Positions 1-5,884 of a stretch of 14,842 nt of DNA are shown piece after piece. The DNA comes from Syntrophobacterales bacterium (GTDB lineage: Bacteria > Desulfobacterota > Desulfobaccia > Desulfobaccales > 0-14-0-80-60-11): contig JALNYP010000079.1 of NCBI GenBank assembly GCA_023229795.1, forward strand, positions 1-14,842. Reading direction: 5' to 3'. The number at the start of each line of letters is the position of its first letter. Position 1 is the stretch's first letter. The notes below the pieces were generated by a model. The model was given only the letters and a program-made list of their open reading frames with translations, was not told the origin of the DNA and did not search any database. The position numbers and the translations under genes were made by a program.

Positions 1-336
1 CCCCTGACTCTTGGCCTCGAGGTGCAGCATCTTGAGGCCGGTATCAGTAAGTACTTTGAGGCGCACCTGCTTCAGGTTGAGCAGAATCTCAGTGACATCT
101 TCCAACACCCCGGGGATGGCAGAAAACTCGTGATACACATCCTTGATGCGGACCGCAGTGATGGCCGATCCCCGCAGGGAGGAAAGTAAGACCCGCCGCA
201 GCGCGTTCCCCAGAGTGGTGCCGAAGCCGCGCTCTAAGGGCTCGCAAGCGAATTTGCCATAAAAGCGGCTATGAGTCTCACTATCAACTTCCAGCCGTTT
301 GGGCTTTATGATATCGGTCCAGTTCTTGTGGATCAT
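1..336 (-). CDS. rpoA: RNA polymerase alpha subunit, N-terminal part (cut by window edge)
   Basis: Alpha subunit of RNA polymerase; its N-terminal domain dimerises and scaffolds beta and beta'. Only residues 1-112 of about 330-340 are in the window, because the frame stays open to base 1. The dimerisation signature RGFGTTLGNALRRVLLSS is at residues 36-53. The segment EFSAIPGVLEDVTEILLNLK at 70-89 is typical of alpha NTD. The ATG at 334-336 follows a GAGGAG Shine-Dalgarno ending 3 nt upstream. It lies 120 bp after rpsD, as in the alpha operon, where rplQ would be expected next. Regulation may involve the branched inverted repeat just upstream. The assignment is firm; the C-terminal domain cannot be judged. 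Confidence 0.97.
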   Translation of the reverse strand, partial: MIHKNWTDIIKPKRLEVDSETHSRFYGKFACEPLERGFGTTLGNALRRVLLSSLRGSAITAVRIKDVYHEFSAIPGVLEDVTEILLNLKQVRLKVLTDTGLKMLHLEAKSQG

Positions 337-359
337 GGCTCCTCAGAAAACTACTAGGG

Positions 360-447
360 CTTTTAGGTCCCGGGGTTCCCGCCGCTGGCGGGTTCTCTGT
401 CTCCCCCAAGCTCGCCGAGCCCCGGGAAGCGGCTGGGGACCTAAAAG
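360..447. repeat. Branched inverted repeat between rpsD and rpoA
   Basis: CTTTTAGGTCCC (360-371) is the exact reverse complement of GGGACCTAAAAG (436-447), a 12-bp closing stem. Inside are a perfect 6-bp hairpin CCCGCC-GCT-GGCGGG (378-392) and a 4-bp hairpin GCTC-GCC-GAGC (410-420), giving a possible three-way junction. It starts about 9 bp after the rpsD stop and ends about 23 bp before rpoA. No U-tract follows. It could be a regulatory RNA structure or a palindromic repeat. Confidence 0.75.
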
Positions 448-456
448 ATCATGATG

Positions 457-1083
457 CTATTTGGAATAAAGCTCCACGATGAGATGTTCTTGAATCGGAA
501 TGGTGATATCTTCCCGCGAGGGGAACATGATAACCCGTCCCTGGGCCTCTTCCTTGTTGAACTCCAGCCAGGGGGGACATCCCCGCCGCGCCACGGCCTC
601 CATCGCATCTAAAATCATCGGCAGCTTGCGGCCCTTTTCCGTGATCTGAATCACATCTCCCGTCTTTACCAGAAAGGAAGGCAAATTGACCCTGCCGCCG
701 TTCACCATGACCAGGTTATGTCGCACTAATTGCCGGGCCTGGCACCGGGAGTTGGCAAATCCTAACCGGTAAACTATGTTGTCCAGACGGCGTTCCAGGA
801 AAATCAGCAGGTTGGTGCCGGTAACTCCCTTTTGCCGCTCGGCCTTCTCAAAATAACTGCTGAACTGTTTTTCCAGCAGCCCGTAAATCCGTTTAACCTT
901 TTGCTTCTCCCGAAGCTGCGTGCCGTAGTCGGAAATTTTGCTCCGGCGCTGGCCGTGCTGCCCCGGCGGGTAGTGCCGCCGCTCAATGGCGCATTTATCC
1001 GTATAACAGCGGTCCCCCTTGAGGTACAGCTGCATTCCTTCCCGGCGGCAAAGCCGACAAGCTGGTCCCACATATCTAGCCAC
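457..1083 (-). CDS. rpsD: 30S ribosomal protein S4, zinc-binding form
   Basis: Primary 16S rRNA binder that nucleates assembly of the 30S body; in enterobacteria it also represses the alpha operon. It is 208 aa, the usual bacterial length. Cys9, Cys12, Cys26 and Cys31 near the N-terminus form the zinc-binding (C+) motif. The S4 RNA-binding domain lies at about residues 98-160 (RRLDNIVYRLGFANSRCQAR). The start is GTG at 1081-1083, supported by GGAGAGGTG whose GAGGTG ends 7 nt upstream and by the family N-terminus MARYVGPACRLCR. It starts 17 bp after rpsK. The 120-bp spacer on its downstream side, before rpoA, contains a strong inverted repeat. S4 autoregulation is known in other bacteria but is not shown here. 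Confidence 0.98.
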   Translation of the reverse strand: MARYVGPACRLCRREGMQLYLKGDRCYTDKCAIERRHYPPGQHGQRRSKISDYGTQLREKQKVKRIYGLLEKQFSSYFEKAERQKGVTGTNLLIFLERRLDNIVYRLGFANSRCQARQLVRHNLVMVNGGRVNLPSFLVKTGDVIQITEKGRKLPMILDAMEAVARRGCPPWLEFNKEEAQGRVIMFPSREDITIPIQEHLIVELYSK

Positions 1084-1100
1084 AGTTAATCACCTCTCCA

Positions 1101-1493
1101 TTAAACCCGACGACGTTTGGGGGGGCGGCAGCCATTATGGGGAATAGGGCTGACATCCCGAATCAGGTTGACGCTCAAGCCCGCGGCCTGTAAAGCCCTC
1201 AGGGCTGCTTCCCGGCCGGCGCCAGGACCTTTGACGAACACGTCCACGTTCCGCATGCCATGGTCCATGGCTTTGCGGGCCGCGTCCTGTGCCGCCAGTT
1301 GGGCCGCGAACGGCGTGCCTTTCCGAGATCCCTTAAATCCCTGGACCCCCGCCGAGGACCAGGACACCACGTTGCCCGCCGGATCGGTGATGGTCACCAG
1401 GGTATTGTTGAACGTGGCCTTGATATGAGCCACCCCCACGGGGATGTTCTTTTTTTCCTTCTTCTTTTTGGTGCGAGTCTGCGCTCTGGCCAT
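1101..1493 (-). CDS. rpsK: 30S ribosomal protein S11
   Basis: Component of the 30S platform that contacts 16S rRNA near the E site. It is 130 aa, normal length, with a lysine-rich N-terminus (residues 7-15), the GPGAGREAALRAL signature at 89-101 and the basic C-terminus ending PPKRRRV. An Asn-Gly pair at 120-121 (PIPHNGCRP) matches the site where E. coli S11 carries isoaspartate; whether it is modified here is unknown. ATG at 1491-1493 follows a strong AAGGAGG. It lies 9 bp after rpsM and 17 bp before rpsD, so probably translationally coupled. Nothing odd. Confidence 0.98.
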   Translation of the reverse strand: MARAQTRTKKKKEKKNIPVGVAHIKATFNNTLVTITDPAGNVVSWSSAGVQGFKGSRKGTPFAAQLAAQDAARKAMDHGMRNVDVFVKGPGAGREAALRALQAAGLSVNLIRDVSPIPHNGCRPPKRRRV

Positions 1494-1502
1494 CGCCCCT
1501 CC

Positions 1503-1877
1503 TTAAGCCTTCTTCCGTTTGCCCACGACACTGCGGCGCGGACCCTTGCGCGTGCGGGCGTTGGTGTGAGTCCGCTGGCCCCGCACCGGCAGGCTCCGCC
1601 GATGGCGCAGGCCCCGGTAGCACCCCAGGTCCATCAGGCGCTTGATGTTCATGGAGACTTCCCGCCGGAGGTCTCCTTCCACCTTGCAGGTATGGTCGAT
1701 CACCTGGCGTATGCTGGTGATCTCGGTTTCGTTCAAATCCGACGTCTTGATACTCGGATCTACCTTGGCTTCCTTTAGCACCCGCACCGCAGTGGTGCGC
1801 CCGATGCCGTAAATATACGTCAGGGCGATCTCGACTCTCTTGTTTCGGGGTAAATCAATCCCGGAGATTCTGGCCAA
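1503..1877 (-). CDS. rpsM: 30S ribosomal protein S13 (TTG start)
   Basis: Protein of the 30S head that forms intersubunit bridges and contacts P-site tRNA with its C-terminal tail. It is 124 aa, normal length. It begins MARISGIDLP as the family does, has the helix-two-turn-helix region YIYGIG...RV near residues 21-32, and ends in a basic tail with RGQRTHTNARTRKGPRR. The start codon is TTG at 1875-1877, backed by GGGGAGG (1885-1891) with the GGAGG core 7 nt upstream and by the conserved first residues. No in-frame ATG or GTG fits. It lies 15 bp after rpmJ and 9 bp before rpsK. The TTG start is unusual for such an abundant protein. Confidence 0.98.
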   Translation of the reverse strand: MARISGIDLPRNKRVEIALTYIYGIGRTTAVRVLKEAKVDPSIKTSDLNETEITSIRQVIDHTCKVEGDLRREVSMNIKRLMDLGCYRGLRHRRSLPVRGQRTHTNARTRKGPRRSVVGKRKKA

Positions 1878-1884
1878 TTCCTTA

Positions 1885-1891
1885 CCTCCCC
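1885..1891 (-). promoter_or_regulatory. Ribosome binding site fixing the TTG start of rpsM
   Basis: On the minus strand this reads GGGGAGG, followed by TAAGGAA and then TTG. The GGAGG core is 7 nt from the TTG codon, an ideal distance. It lies between the rpmJ stop and rpsM. Confidence 0.8.
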
Positions 1892-1892
1892 T

Positions 1893-2006
1893 TTAGCCTT
1901 GACGCTGCTTATGCTTGGGATTTTCGCAGATCACCCGCACCACGCGTTTGCGGCGAATAATCTTACACTTGGCGCACATCCGTTTTACTGAGGCTCTAAC
2001 TTTCAT
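1893..2006 (-). CDS. rpmJ: 50S ribosomal protein L36, zinc-binding form
   Basis: Smallest ribosomal protein, stabilising 23S rRNA at the base of the stalk region. The 37-aa protein starts MKVRASVKRMCAKCKIIRRK and has the zinc ligands Cys11, Cys14, Cys27 and His32, so this is the C+ paralogue. ATG is at 2004-2006 and the stop is TAA at 1893-1895. An AGGA overlapping the infA stop codon gives a spacing of about 8-9 nt. It sits between infA (10 bp) and rpsM (15 bp), the standard place in spc-alpha clusters that contain infA. Length and ligands are fully typical. Confidence 0.98.
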   Translation of the reverse strand: MKVRASVKRMCAKCKIIRRKRVVRVICENPKHKQRQG

Positions 2007-2016
2007 AGGTATCGTC

Positions 2017-2235
2017 CTATCTGACCCGGTAGACAATGCGCCCTCGACTCAGGTCGTAAGGCGACAACTCCAGGATGACTTTATCTCCCGGGAGAATTTT
2101 GATGTAGTGCATCCGCATCTTCCCGGAAATATGTGCCAGGACCTTATGCCCGTTGGGCAACTCCACCCGGAACATGGCATTGGGAAGCGGCTCAATTACC
2201 GTCCCTTCGACTTCGATGGCATCTTCTTTAGGCAT
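2017..2235 (-). CDS. infA: Translation initiation factor IF-1
   Basis: IF-1 binds the 30S A site during initiation and helps IF-2 and IF-3. It is 72 aa, exactly the usual length, and forms a single S1-type OB fold across its length; the family pattern is seen in EVEGTVIEPLPNAMFRVELPNG at residues 8-29 and HISGKMRMHYIKILPGDKV at 35-53. ATG is at 2233-2235; only a weak GGTAG precedes it, so its translation may depend on map upstream or on local structure. It lies 45 bp after map and 10 bp before rpmJ. The upstream spacer is AT-rich with a 7-bp inverted repeat. Confidence 0.98.
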   Translation of the reverse strand: MPKEDAIEVEGTVIEPLPNAMFRVELPNGHKVLAHISGKMRMHYIKILPGDKVILELSPYDLSRGRIVYRVR

Positions 2236-2246
2236 CTACCGTGTCT

Positions 2247-2279
2247 TTATAGTTATTTCAAATGGTTACTAGACTATAA
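2247..2279. repeat. Short AT-rich inverted repeat in the map-infA spacer
   Basis: TTATAGT at 2247-2253 is the exact reverse complement of ACTATAA at 2273-2279, with 19 nt between. The 45-bp spacer is clearly more AT-rich than its surroundings. With 7-bp arms this could be chance or a weak RNA hairpin before infA, which lacks a strong Shine-Dalgarno. Confidence 0.35.
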
Positions 2280-2280
2280 G

Positions 2281-3027
2281 CTAGAGCCGGCTCAAAATCA
2301 AGACGCCGTTCTCTGTCAACGCCACGCTGTGTTCATAGTGGGCCGCGTAAGATCCGTCCTGGGTAACCGCGGTCCATCCGTCTTTCAAAATCCGCACCTT
2401 ATGGGAACCCAAGGCGGTCATGGGTTCGATGGCCAGGGTCATGCCCACCTGCAAGGCCGGTCCCCGGCCCGGCGGCCCGAAATTCGGGATCTGCGGGTCC
2501 TCATGCAGCGACCGGCCGATGCCGTGTCCCACAAAGTCCCGCACCACCCCGAAGCCGGCCCCTTCCACCACGGTCTGCACCGCGTGGGAAATATCCGTCA
2601 GATGGTTGCCCACCTTGACCTGGTCGATCCCGGCATACAGCGACTTCTCGGTGGCCTCCATGAGGGCAAGGGCCTCGGGGGCGACTTTCCCGACGGCCAC
2701 GGTGATGGCCGCATCGCCGTAGTAGCCGTCGTATTTAACCCCGAAATCGAGACTCACCAGATCCCCGTTCGCCAGCTTCCGCGTCCCCGGAATCCCGTGG
2801 ACCACTTCTTCGTTCACCGACACGCAGATGGACCGCGGATAGCCGCGATACCCCTTGAACGCGGGCTCTACCCGGCGCTGGCGGCACATTTCCTCCGCCA
2901 ACTCGTCCAGTTCCTGGGTCTCGATCCCGGGCCGGACCTTCTCTTTAACTCCCTCCAGGATTTCGGCCACGATGCGGTTGGCCACCATCATCTTGGCGAT
3001 TTCCTTGAGGGATTTGAGCAATATCAT
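2281..3027 (-). CDS. map: Methionine aminopeptidase, type I
   Basis: Removes the initiator methionine from nascent proteins at the ribosome exit; a dinuclear-metal enzyme of the pita-bread fold. With the start chosen it is 248 aa, standard for bacterial type I. All five metal ligands are visible: Asp94 (SLDFG), Asp105 (GYYGDAAIT), His168 (GHGIG), Glu201 (AIEPM) and Glu232 (YEHSVALT). ATG at 3025-3027 gives MILLKSLKEIAKM, the usual family N-terminus. An in-frame GTG at 3070-3072 would add 15 residues encoded by a palindromic repeat and is unlikely. No Shine-Dalgarno precedes the ATG; a strong hairpin ends about 9 nt upstream, so expression may depend on adk translation or be damped. It follows adk by 75 bp. 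Confidence 0.96.
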   Translation of the reverse strand: MILLKSLKEIAKMMVANRIVAEILEGVKEKVRPGIETQELDELAEEMCRQRRVEPAFKGYRGYPRSICVSVNEEVVHGIPGTRKLANGDLVSLDFGVKYDGYYGDAAITVAVGKVAPEALALMEATEKSLYAGIDQVKVGNHLTDISHAVQTVVEGAGFGVVRDFVGHGIGRSLHEDPQIPNFGPPGRGPALQVGMTLAIEPMTALGSHKVRILKDGWTAVTQDGSYAAHYEHSVALTENGVLILSRL

Positions 3028-3036
3028 AAAACCAGT

Positions 3037-3084
3037 GCGCCTTGGCGGTTCGGCGCCTTGGCGCCAAACCACTCGCCAAGACGC
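3037..3084. repeat. CTTGGCG-type palindromic element between adk and map
   Basis: Arms at 3037-3057 and 3060-3084 are separated only by TT. On the plus strand the left arm reads GCGCCTTGGCG, GTTC, GGCGCC and the right arm GGCGCC, AAAC, CACT, CGCCAAGACGC. In minus-strand RNA all 21 left-arm positions can pair, two of them as G-U, with one 4-nt bulge (CACT in DNA). A GGTTTTATG sequence follows the hairpin, so it ends close to the map start. There is no long U-tract, so it is not a standard terminator. The 13-mer GTGCGCCTTGGCG (3035-3047) recurs exactly at 12601-12613, so this is a dispersed repeat. Confidence 0.85.
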
Positions 3085-3102
3085 CAGGCCCGCCCGGAGG
3101 CT

Positions 3103-3783
3103 TTAGTGCTTGCAGCCGCAGCTGCAGCCCGAGGCTCCCGACACGATGTTCACAATCTGTTTGAAGATATCGTCGATGCCGCCCACGCCTTTAATGGGCC
3201 GCACCAACCCCTTCTTGGTATAGTAGCCGATGAGGGGCGCCGTAGCCTGGTTATACGTCGCCAGCCGCGAACGCACCGTGGTCTCGTTGTCATCGTCCCG
3301 CTGGTAGAGTTCGCCGCCGCACTTGTCGCAGACCCCTTCCTTCTTTGGCGGGGTGAACTTGACGTGGAACATCTGGCCGCAGGCCCCACTCTTACAGGTG
3401 CGCCGCCCGGTGAGGCGGGTTACCAGCGCTTCTTCGTCCACGTCGATGCTGACTACGTGGTCGATCTTGGTGCCCAGGCCCACCAGGACCTTGTCCAGGG
3501 CCTCGGCTTGAGGCACCGTCCGGGGGAAGCCGTCCAGGATGAATCCCTTTTTGCAATCCGGCTGCGCCAGCCGGTCTTTGATGATGCCGATGACTACTTC
3601 ATCGGGCACCAGCTTGCCGGCGTCCATGAATTCCTTGGCCTTGCGGCCCATTTCCGTCCCTTCTTTCACTGCCGCCCGGAGGATGTCGCCGGTGGAAATC
3701 TGCGGGATCTGGAATTTCTCGATGAGTTTCTTGGCTTGCGTGCCTTTGCCCGCACCTGGGCCGCCCAACAGGATCAGATTCAT
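3103..3783 (-). CDS. adk: Adenylate kinase with zinc-type LID
   Basis: Cytoplasmic enzyme converting ATP + AMP to 2 ADP. It is 226 aa, the long-LID bacterial form plus a short extra tail. The P-loop GGPGAGKGT is at residues 7-15, the STGDILR AMP-binding segment at 30-36, DGFPRT at 84-89 and GRRTC...YQRDDD around the LID (126-165). The LID has Cys130, Cys135, Cys152 and Cys155, a zinc-site pattern, but the first pair is spaced C-x4-C rather than the usual C-x2-C. The C-terminus ends GCSCGCKH, a cysteine-rich tail not typical of the family. ATG at 3781-3783 is chosen over an upstream in-frame start at 3813 because GGGAGG lies 5 nt upstream and MNLILLGGPG is the family start. It lies 26 bp after secY. 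Confidence 0.97.
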   Translation of the reverse strand: MNLILLGGPGAGKGTQAKKLIEKFQIPQISTGDILRAAVKEGTEMGRKAKEFMDAGKLVPDEVVIGIIKDRLAQPDCKKGFILDGFPRTVPQAEALDKVLVGLGTKIDHVVSIDVDEEALVTRLTGRRTCKSGACGQMFHVKFTPPKKEGVCDKCGGELYQRDDDNETTVRSRLATYNQATAPLIGYYTKKGLVRPIKGVGGIDDIFKQIVNIVSGASGCSCGCKH

Positions 3784-3788
3784 AGCTT

Positions 3789-3794
3789 CCTCCC
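3789..3794 (-). promoter_or_regulatory. Ribosome binding site fixing the adk start
   Basis: The minus strand reads GGGAGG, then AAGCT, then the ATG of adk. This supports the start at 3783 rather than the in-frame upstream codon at 3811-3813, which would overlap the end of secY. Confidence 0.8.
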
Positions 3795-3809
3795 TTCTTG
3801 AGGTCAACG

Positions 3810-5117
3810 TCAACGCCGTACCCGGCTCATGCGTTTTTTCATAAAGCCCTCATAGTGGCGGGTAAGCAAATGCGATTCGATCTGGCTCATGGTGTCCATG
3901 GCCACCCCGACCACGATCAACAGGGCCGTACCACCGAAGTAAAAGGGCACATTGAACTTCCGGATCAGAATGGAGGGCAGTACGCACACTGCCGAGACAT
4001 AGATGGCGCCCCCCAAGGTAATGCGGGTCAATATTTTATCGATATATTCCGAAGTAGGCTTCCCCGGCCGCAACCCCGGGACGTACCCGCCCCACTTTTT
4101 CAAATTATCCGCCACGTCCACCGGGTTGAAGGTCACCGCGGTATAGAAGTAGCAGAAAAAGAAAATCAAGGCCACGTACACCAGATCGTGAACCCCACCC
4201 CCCGGAGACATGGCGTCCGCCGCCCACTTAACCCACTCGTTGTGGACGAAGCCCGCCACCGTGGCCGGGAACATCAACAGCGACGAGGCGAAGATCGGGG
4301 GAATGACGCCCGCGGTATTCACCTTCAAGGGCAGGTGGGTGCTCTGGCCGCCGTACATTTTACGCCCCACTACCCGGCGGGCGTATTGTACCTGGATGCG
4401 GCGCTGGCCCCGCTCCACGAAGACGATGAAGCCCACCACCACCACCATCGCCACCAGCAACAGCACCATGAGGACGGGCATGATCTCACCGGTCTTGATC
4501 AGCTCGAAGGTCTGGATCAGGGCCGAAGGCATCCGGGCCACGATCCCGGCGAAGATGATCAGCGAAATGCCGTTGCCGATGCCCCGCTCGGTGATCATTT
4601 CCCCCAGCCACATGATGAACGCGGTGCCCGAAGTCAGGGTGAGCACCGTCATCAGGCGGAAGGCCCAGCCGGGATGCAAAACTACCGTCGTATGCGCGGC
4701 GCCGCTGGTCATGCTCTCCAGGCCCACGGCTATCCCGATCCCCTGGATGGCCGCGATCACTACGGTACCGTAGCGGGTGTACTGCTTGATCTTCTTCTGT
4801 CCCGCCTCCCCTTCCTTATAGAGCTTCTCCAACCCGGGGATGACCACCTTGAGTAGTTCGATGATGATCGCGGCGCTGATGTAAGGCATGATCCCCAGCG
4901 CAAAGACGCTCAGCTTTTCCAGAGCGCCGCCGGAGAACATGTCGAATAATCCGAAAATCGTCCCCCGTTGCGCTGCAAAGAACCGCATCAGGGCCTCGGC
5001 GTCGATGCCCGGGGTCGGAATTTGGCAGCCCAAACGGTAAACCGCCAGCATCAGCAGGGTAAAGATGATGCGCCGCTTCAACTCAGGGATCTTGGCGATG
5101 CTGGAGAAGGCTGACAC
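3810..5117 (-). CDS. secY: Protein translocase channel subunit SecY
   Basis: Central pore of the Sec translocon in the inner membrane; works with SecE, SecG and SecA. It is 435 aa, standard length, with ten predicted hydrophobic helices at about residues 17-35, 72-92, 117-136, 152-172, 183-203, 213-234, 268-292, 309-331, 368-386 and 393-410. Family signatures include GIMPYISA (75-82) and TERGIGNGISLIIFAGI (176-192). The cytosolic loop with ERGQRRIQVQYARR lies at 235-248. The start is GTG at 5115-5117, directly abutting the TAA stop of rplO; GGAGG inside the end of rplO provides the ribosome site. This zero-gap junction suggests coupling to rplO. The C-terminus is short and basic (MKKRMSRVRR), as expected. 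Confidence 0.98.
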   Translation of the reverse strand: MSAFSSIAKIPELKRRIIFTLLMLAVYRLGCQIPTPGIDAEALMRFFAAQRGTIFGLFDMFSGGALEKLSVFALGIMPYISAAIIIELLKVVIPGLEKLYKEGEAGQKKIKQYTRYGTVVIAAIQGIGIAVGLESMTSGAAHTTVVLHPGWAFRLMTVLTLTSGTAFIMWLGEMITERGIGNGISLIIFAGIVARMPSALIQTFELIKTGEIMPVLMVLLLVAMVVVVGFIVFVERGQRRIQVQYARRVVGRKMYGGQSTHLPLKVNTAGVIPPIFASSLLMFPATVAGFVHNEWVKWAADAMSPGGGVHDLVYVALIFFFCYFYTAVTFNPVDVADNLKKWGGYVPGLRPGKPTSEYIDKILTRITLGGAIYVSAVCVLPSILIRKFNVPFYFGGTALLIVVGVAMDTMSQIESHLLTRHYEGFMKKRMSRVRR

Positions 5118-5558
5118 TTAGAGGACCTCCACCCGCCCTCCGGCGGCCTCAATGCGGCTTTTAGCCTGGGAGCTGACCGCCTGGACCTTGACCACCAGGG
5201 GCACGGTCACTTCTCCTTGGCCCAACAGCTTGATCCGCTGCACCTGGCTTTTTACCAGGCCGGCTTCCCTCAGGACCGTCACGTCCACCACGGTTTCCGC
5301 GGGGAACCGGTTGAGATCCCGGATATTGACGATGCTCCAGGGTTGCCGGAAGATATTGGTGAAGCCCCGTTTGGGGATCCGCCGGACCAGAGGCATCTGG
5401 CCGCCCTCAAACCCCGGCCTGGTACCGCCCCCGGCGCGGGAGTTCTGGCCTTTATGGCCCCGGGATGCCGTCTTGCCGGAACCAGACCCGGGCCCACGGC
5501 CAACCCGCTTCTTCTTATGCTTGGACCCTGGGCTGGGTTGCAATTCAGAAAGGCGCAT
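5118..5558 (-). CDS. rplO: 50S ribosomal protein L15
   Basis: Late-assembly protein of the 50S subunit. It is 146 aa, typical length. The N-terminal half is the glycine- and basic-rich extension of the family (GRGPGSGSGKTASRGHKGQ at about 20-38, then GGGTRPGFEGGQMPL), and the C-terminal half is the globular domain. It begins MRLSELQPSPGSKHKKKR. ATG at 5556-5558 follows GAAGGAGA located in the end of rpmD, only 3 nt separating the genes. Its stop is immediately followed by the GTG of secY. Nothing odd. Confidence 0.98.
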   Translation of the reverse strand: MRLSELQPSPGSKHKKKRVGRGPGSGSGKTASRGHKGQNSRAGGGTRPGFEGGQMPLVRRIPKRGFTNIFRQPWSIVNIRDLNRFPAETVVDVTVLREAGLVKSQVQRIKLLGQGEVTVPLVVKVQAVSSQAKSRIEAAGGRVEVL

Positions 5559-5561
5559 CTG

Positions 5562-5750
5562 CTATTCTCCTTCAGGGACCTGACGCACGGAAAGGAGGTG
5601 CTCCACCTGGCGCACCATCCCGGCAATGGCGGGAGTTTCCCGATGCCGCACCGTCTTCTGCAAGCGGGTCAGACCCAGCGTCTTCAGGGTCTGGCGGTGC
5701 TTCGGCGGCCGGCCAATGGGACTCTTCTTTAAAGTTATCTCAAGAAACAT
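5562..5750 (-). CDS. rpmD: 50S ribosomal protein L30
   Basis: Small 50S protein. It is 62 aa, normal for bacteria. It begins MFLEITLKKSPIGRPPKHRQTL and has the family core with TLKTLGLTRLQKTVRHRET at about 21-39 and VRQVEHLLSV near the end. ATG at 5748-5750 has AAGGAA 5-7 nt upstream; that site sits at the edge of a heptad array (5760-5787). It lies 131 bp after rpsE, an unusually long gap for this junction, filled by an inverted heptad element. rplO follows after 3 nt. Confidence 0.97.
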   Translation of the reverse strand: MFLEITLKKSPIGRPPKHRQTLKTLGLTRLQKTVRHRETPAIAGMVRQVEHLLSVRQVPEGE

Positions 5751-5759
5751 ATTCTTTCC

Positions 5760-5884
5760 TTAGCAGTTAGCAATTAGCAGTTAGCAGTCAGGAAAAGAAA
5801 CTGTGCTAGGCGCTAAGTGCTATCTCATTCTTTTCGGTTAACATTCAGCCCGGCTAATTGCTAATGGCTAACTGCTAACCGCTA
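5760..5884. repeat. Inverted heptad element, TTAGCAG type, in the rpsE-rpmD spacer
   Basis: The left array has exact 7-nt units at 5760-5787: TTAGCAG, TTAGCAA, TTAGCAG, TTAGCAG. The right array has the opposite orientation at 5853-5884: GCTAATT, GCTAATG, GCTAACT, GCTAACC, then GCTA. A short third run in the middle, at 5805-5825, reads GCTAGGC, GCTAAGT, GCTATCT. The outer arrays are reverse complements in register and could form a long stem around about 65 nt. The rpsE stop codon (5882-5884) lies inside the last unit of the right array, and the rpmD Shine-Dalgarno touches the left array. No ORF, terminator or clear promoter was seen in the spacer. Confidence 0.9.

Noticed and set aside
3028..3072. 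Extended map start at the GTG 3070-3072
   Set aside because: It would encode 15 residues from the palindromic repeat; the family N-terminus begins at 3027. Kept only as a testable alternative.
3037..3084. Intrinsic terminator between adk and map
   Set aside because: The stem is strong, but only four T residues follow, five bases away, and essential genes (infA, rpsM and others) lie downstream without another visible promoter.
1915..3801. Plus-strand open frame of 628 codons running antisense through rpmJ, infA, map and adk
   Set aside because: It is the mirror of GC-rich codon use in genes clearly identified on the other strand. Its protein is full of His, Pro, Arg and Gly, resembles no family I know, and has no ribosome site.
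3784..3813. Extended adk start at 3813
   Set aside because: It overlaps the secY end, and a strong GGGAGG sits 5 nt before the ATG at 3783 where the P-loop protein normally begins.
3798..4856. Plus-strand open frame of 352 codons antisense to secY, overlapping the previous one by 4 nt
   Set aside because: The 4-nt overlap looks like an operon junction, but the protein is a His/Gln-rich shadow of the secY helices and has no family features.
5751..5881. CRISPR array in the rpsE-rpmD spacer
   Set aside because: Repeats are 7 bp with no spacers between units, and two arrays face each other. This is a tandem heptad element, not repeat-spacer structure.
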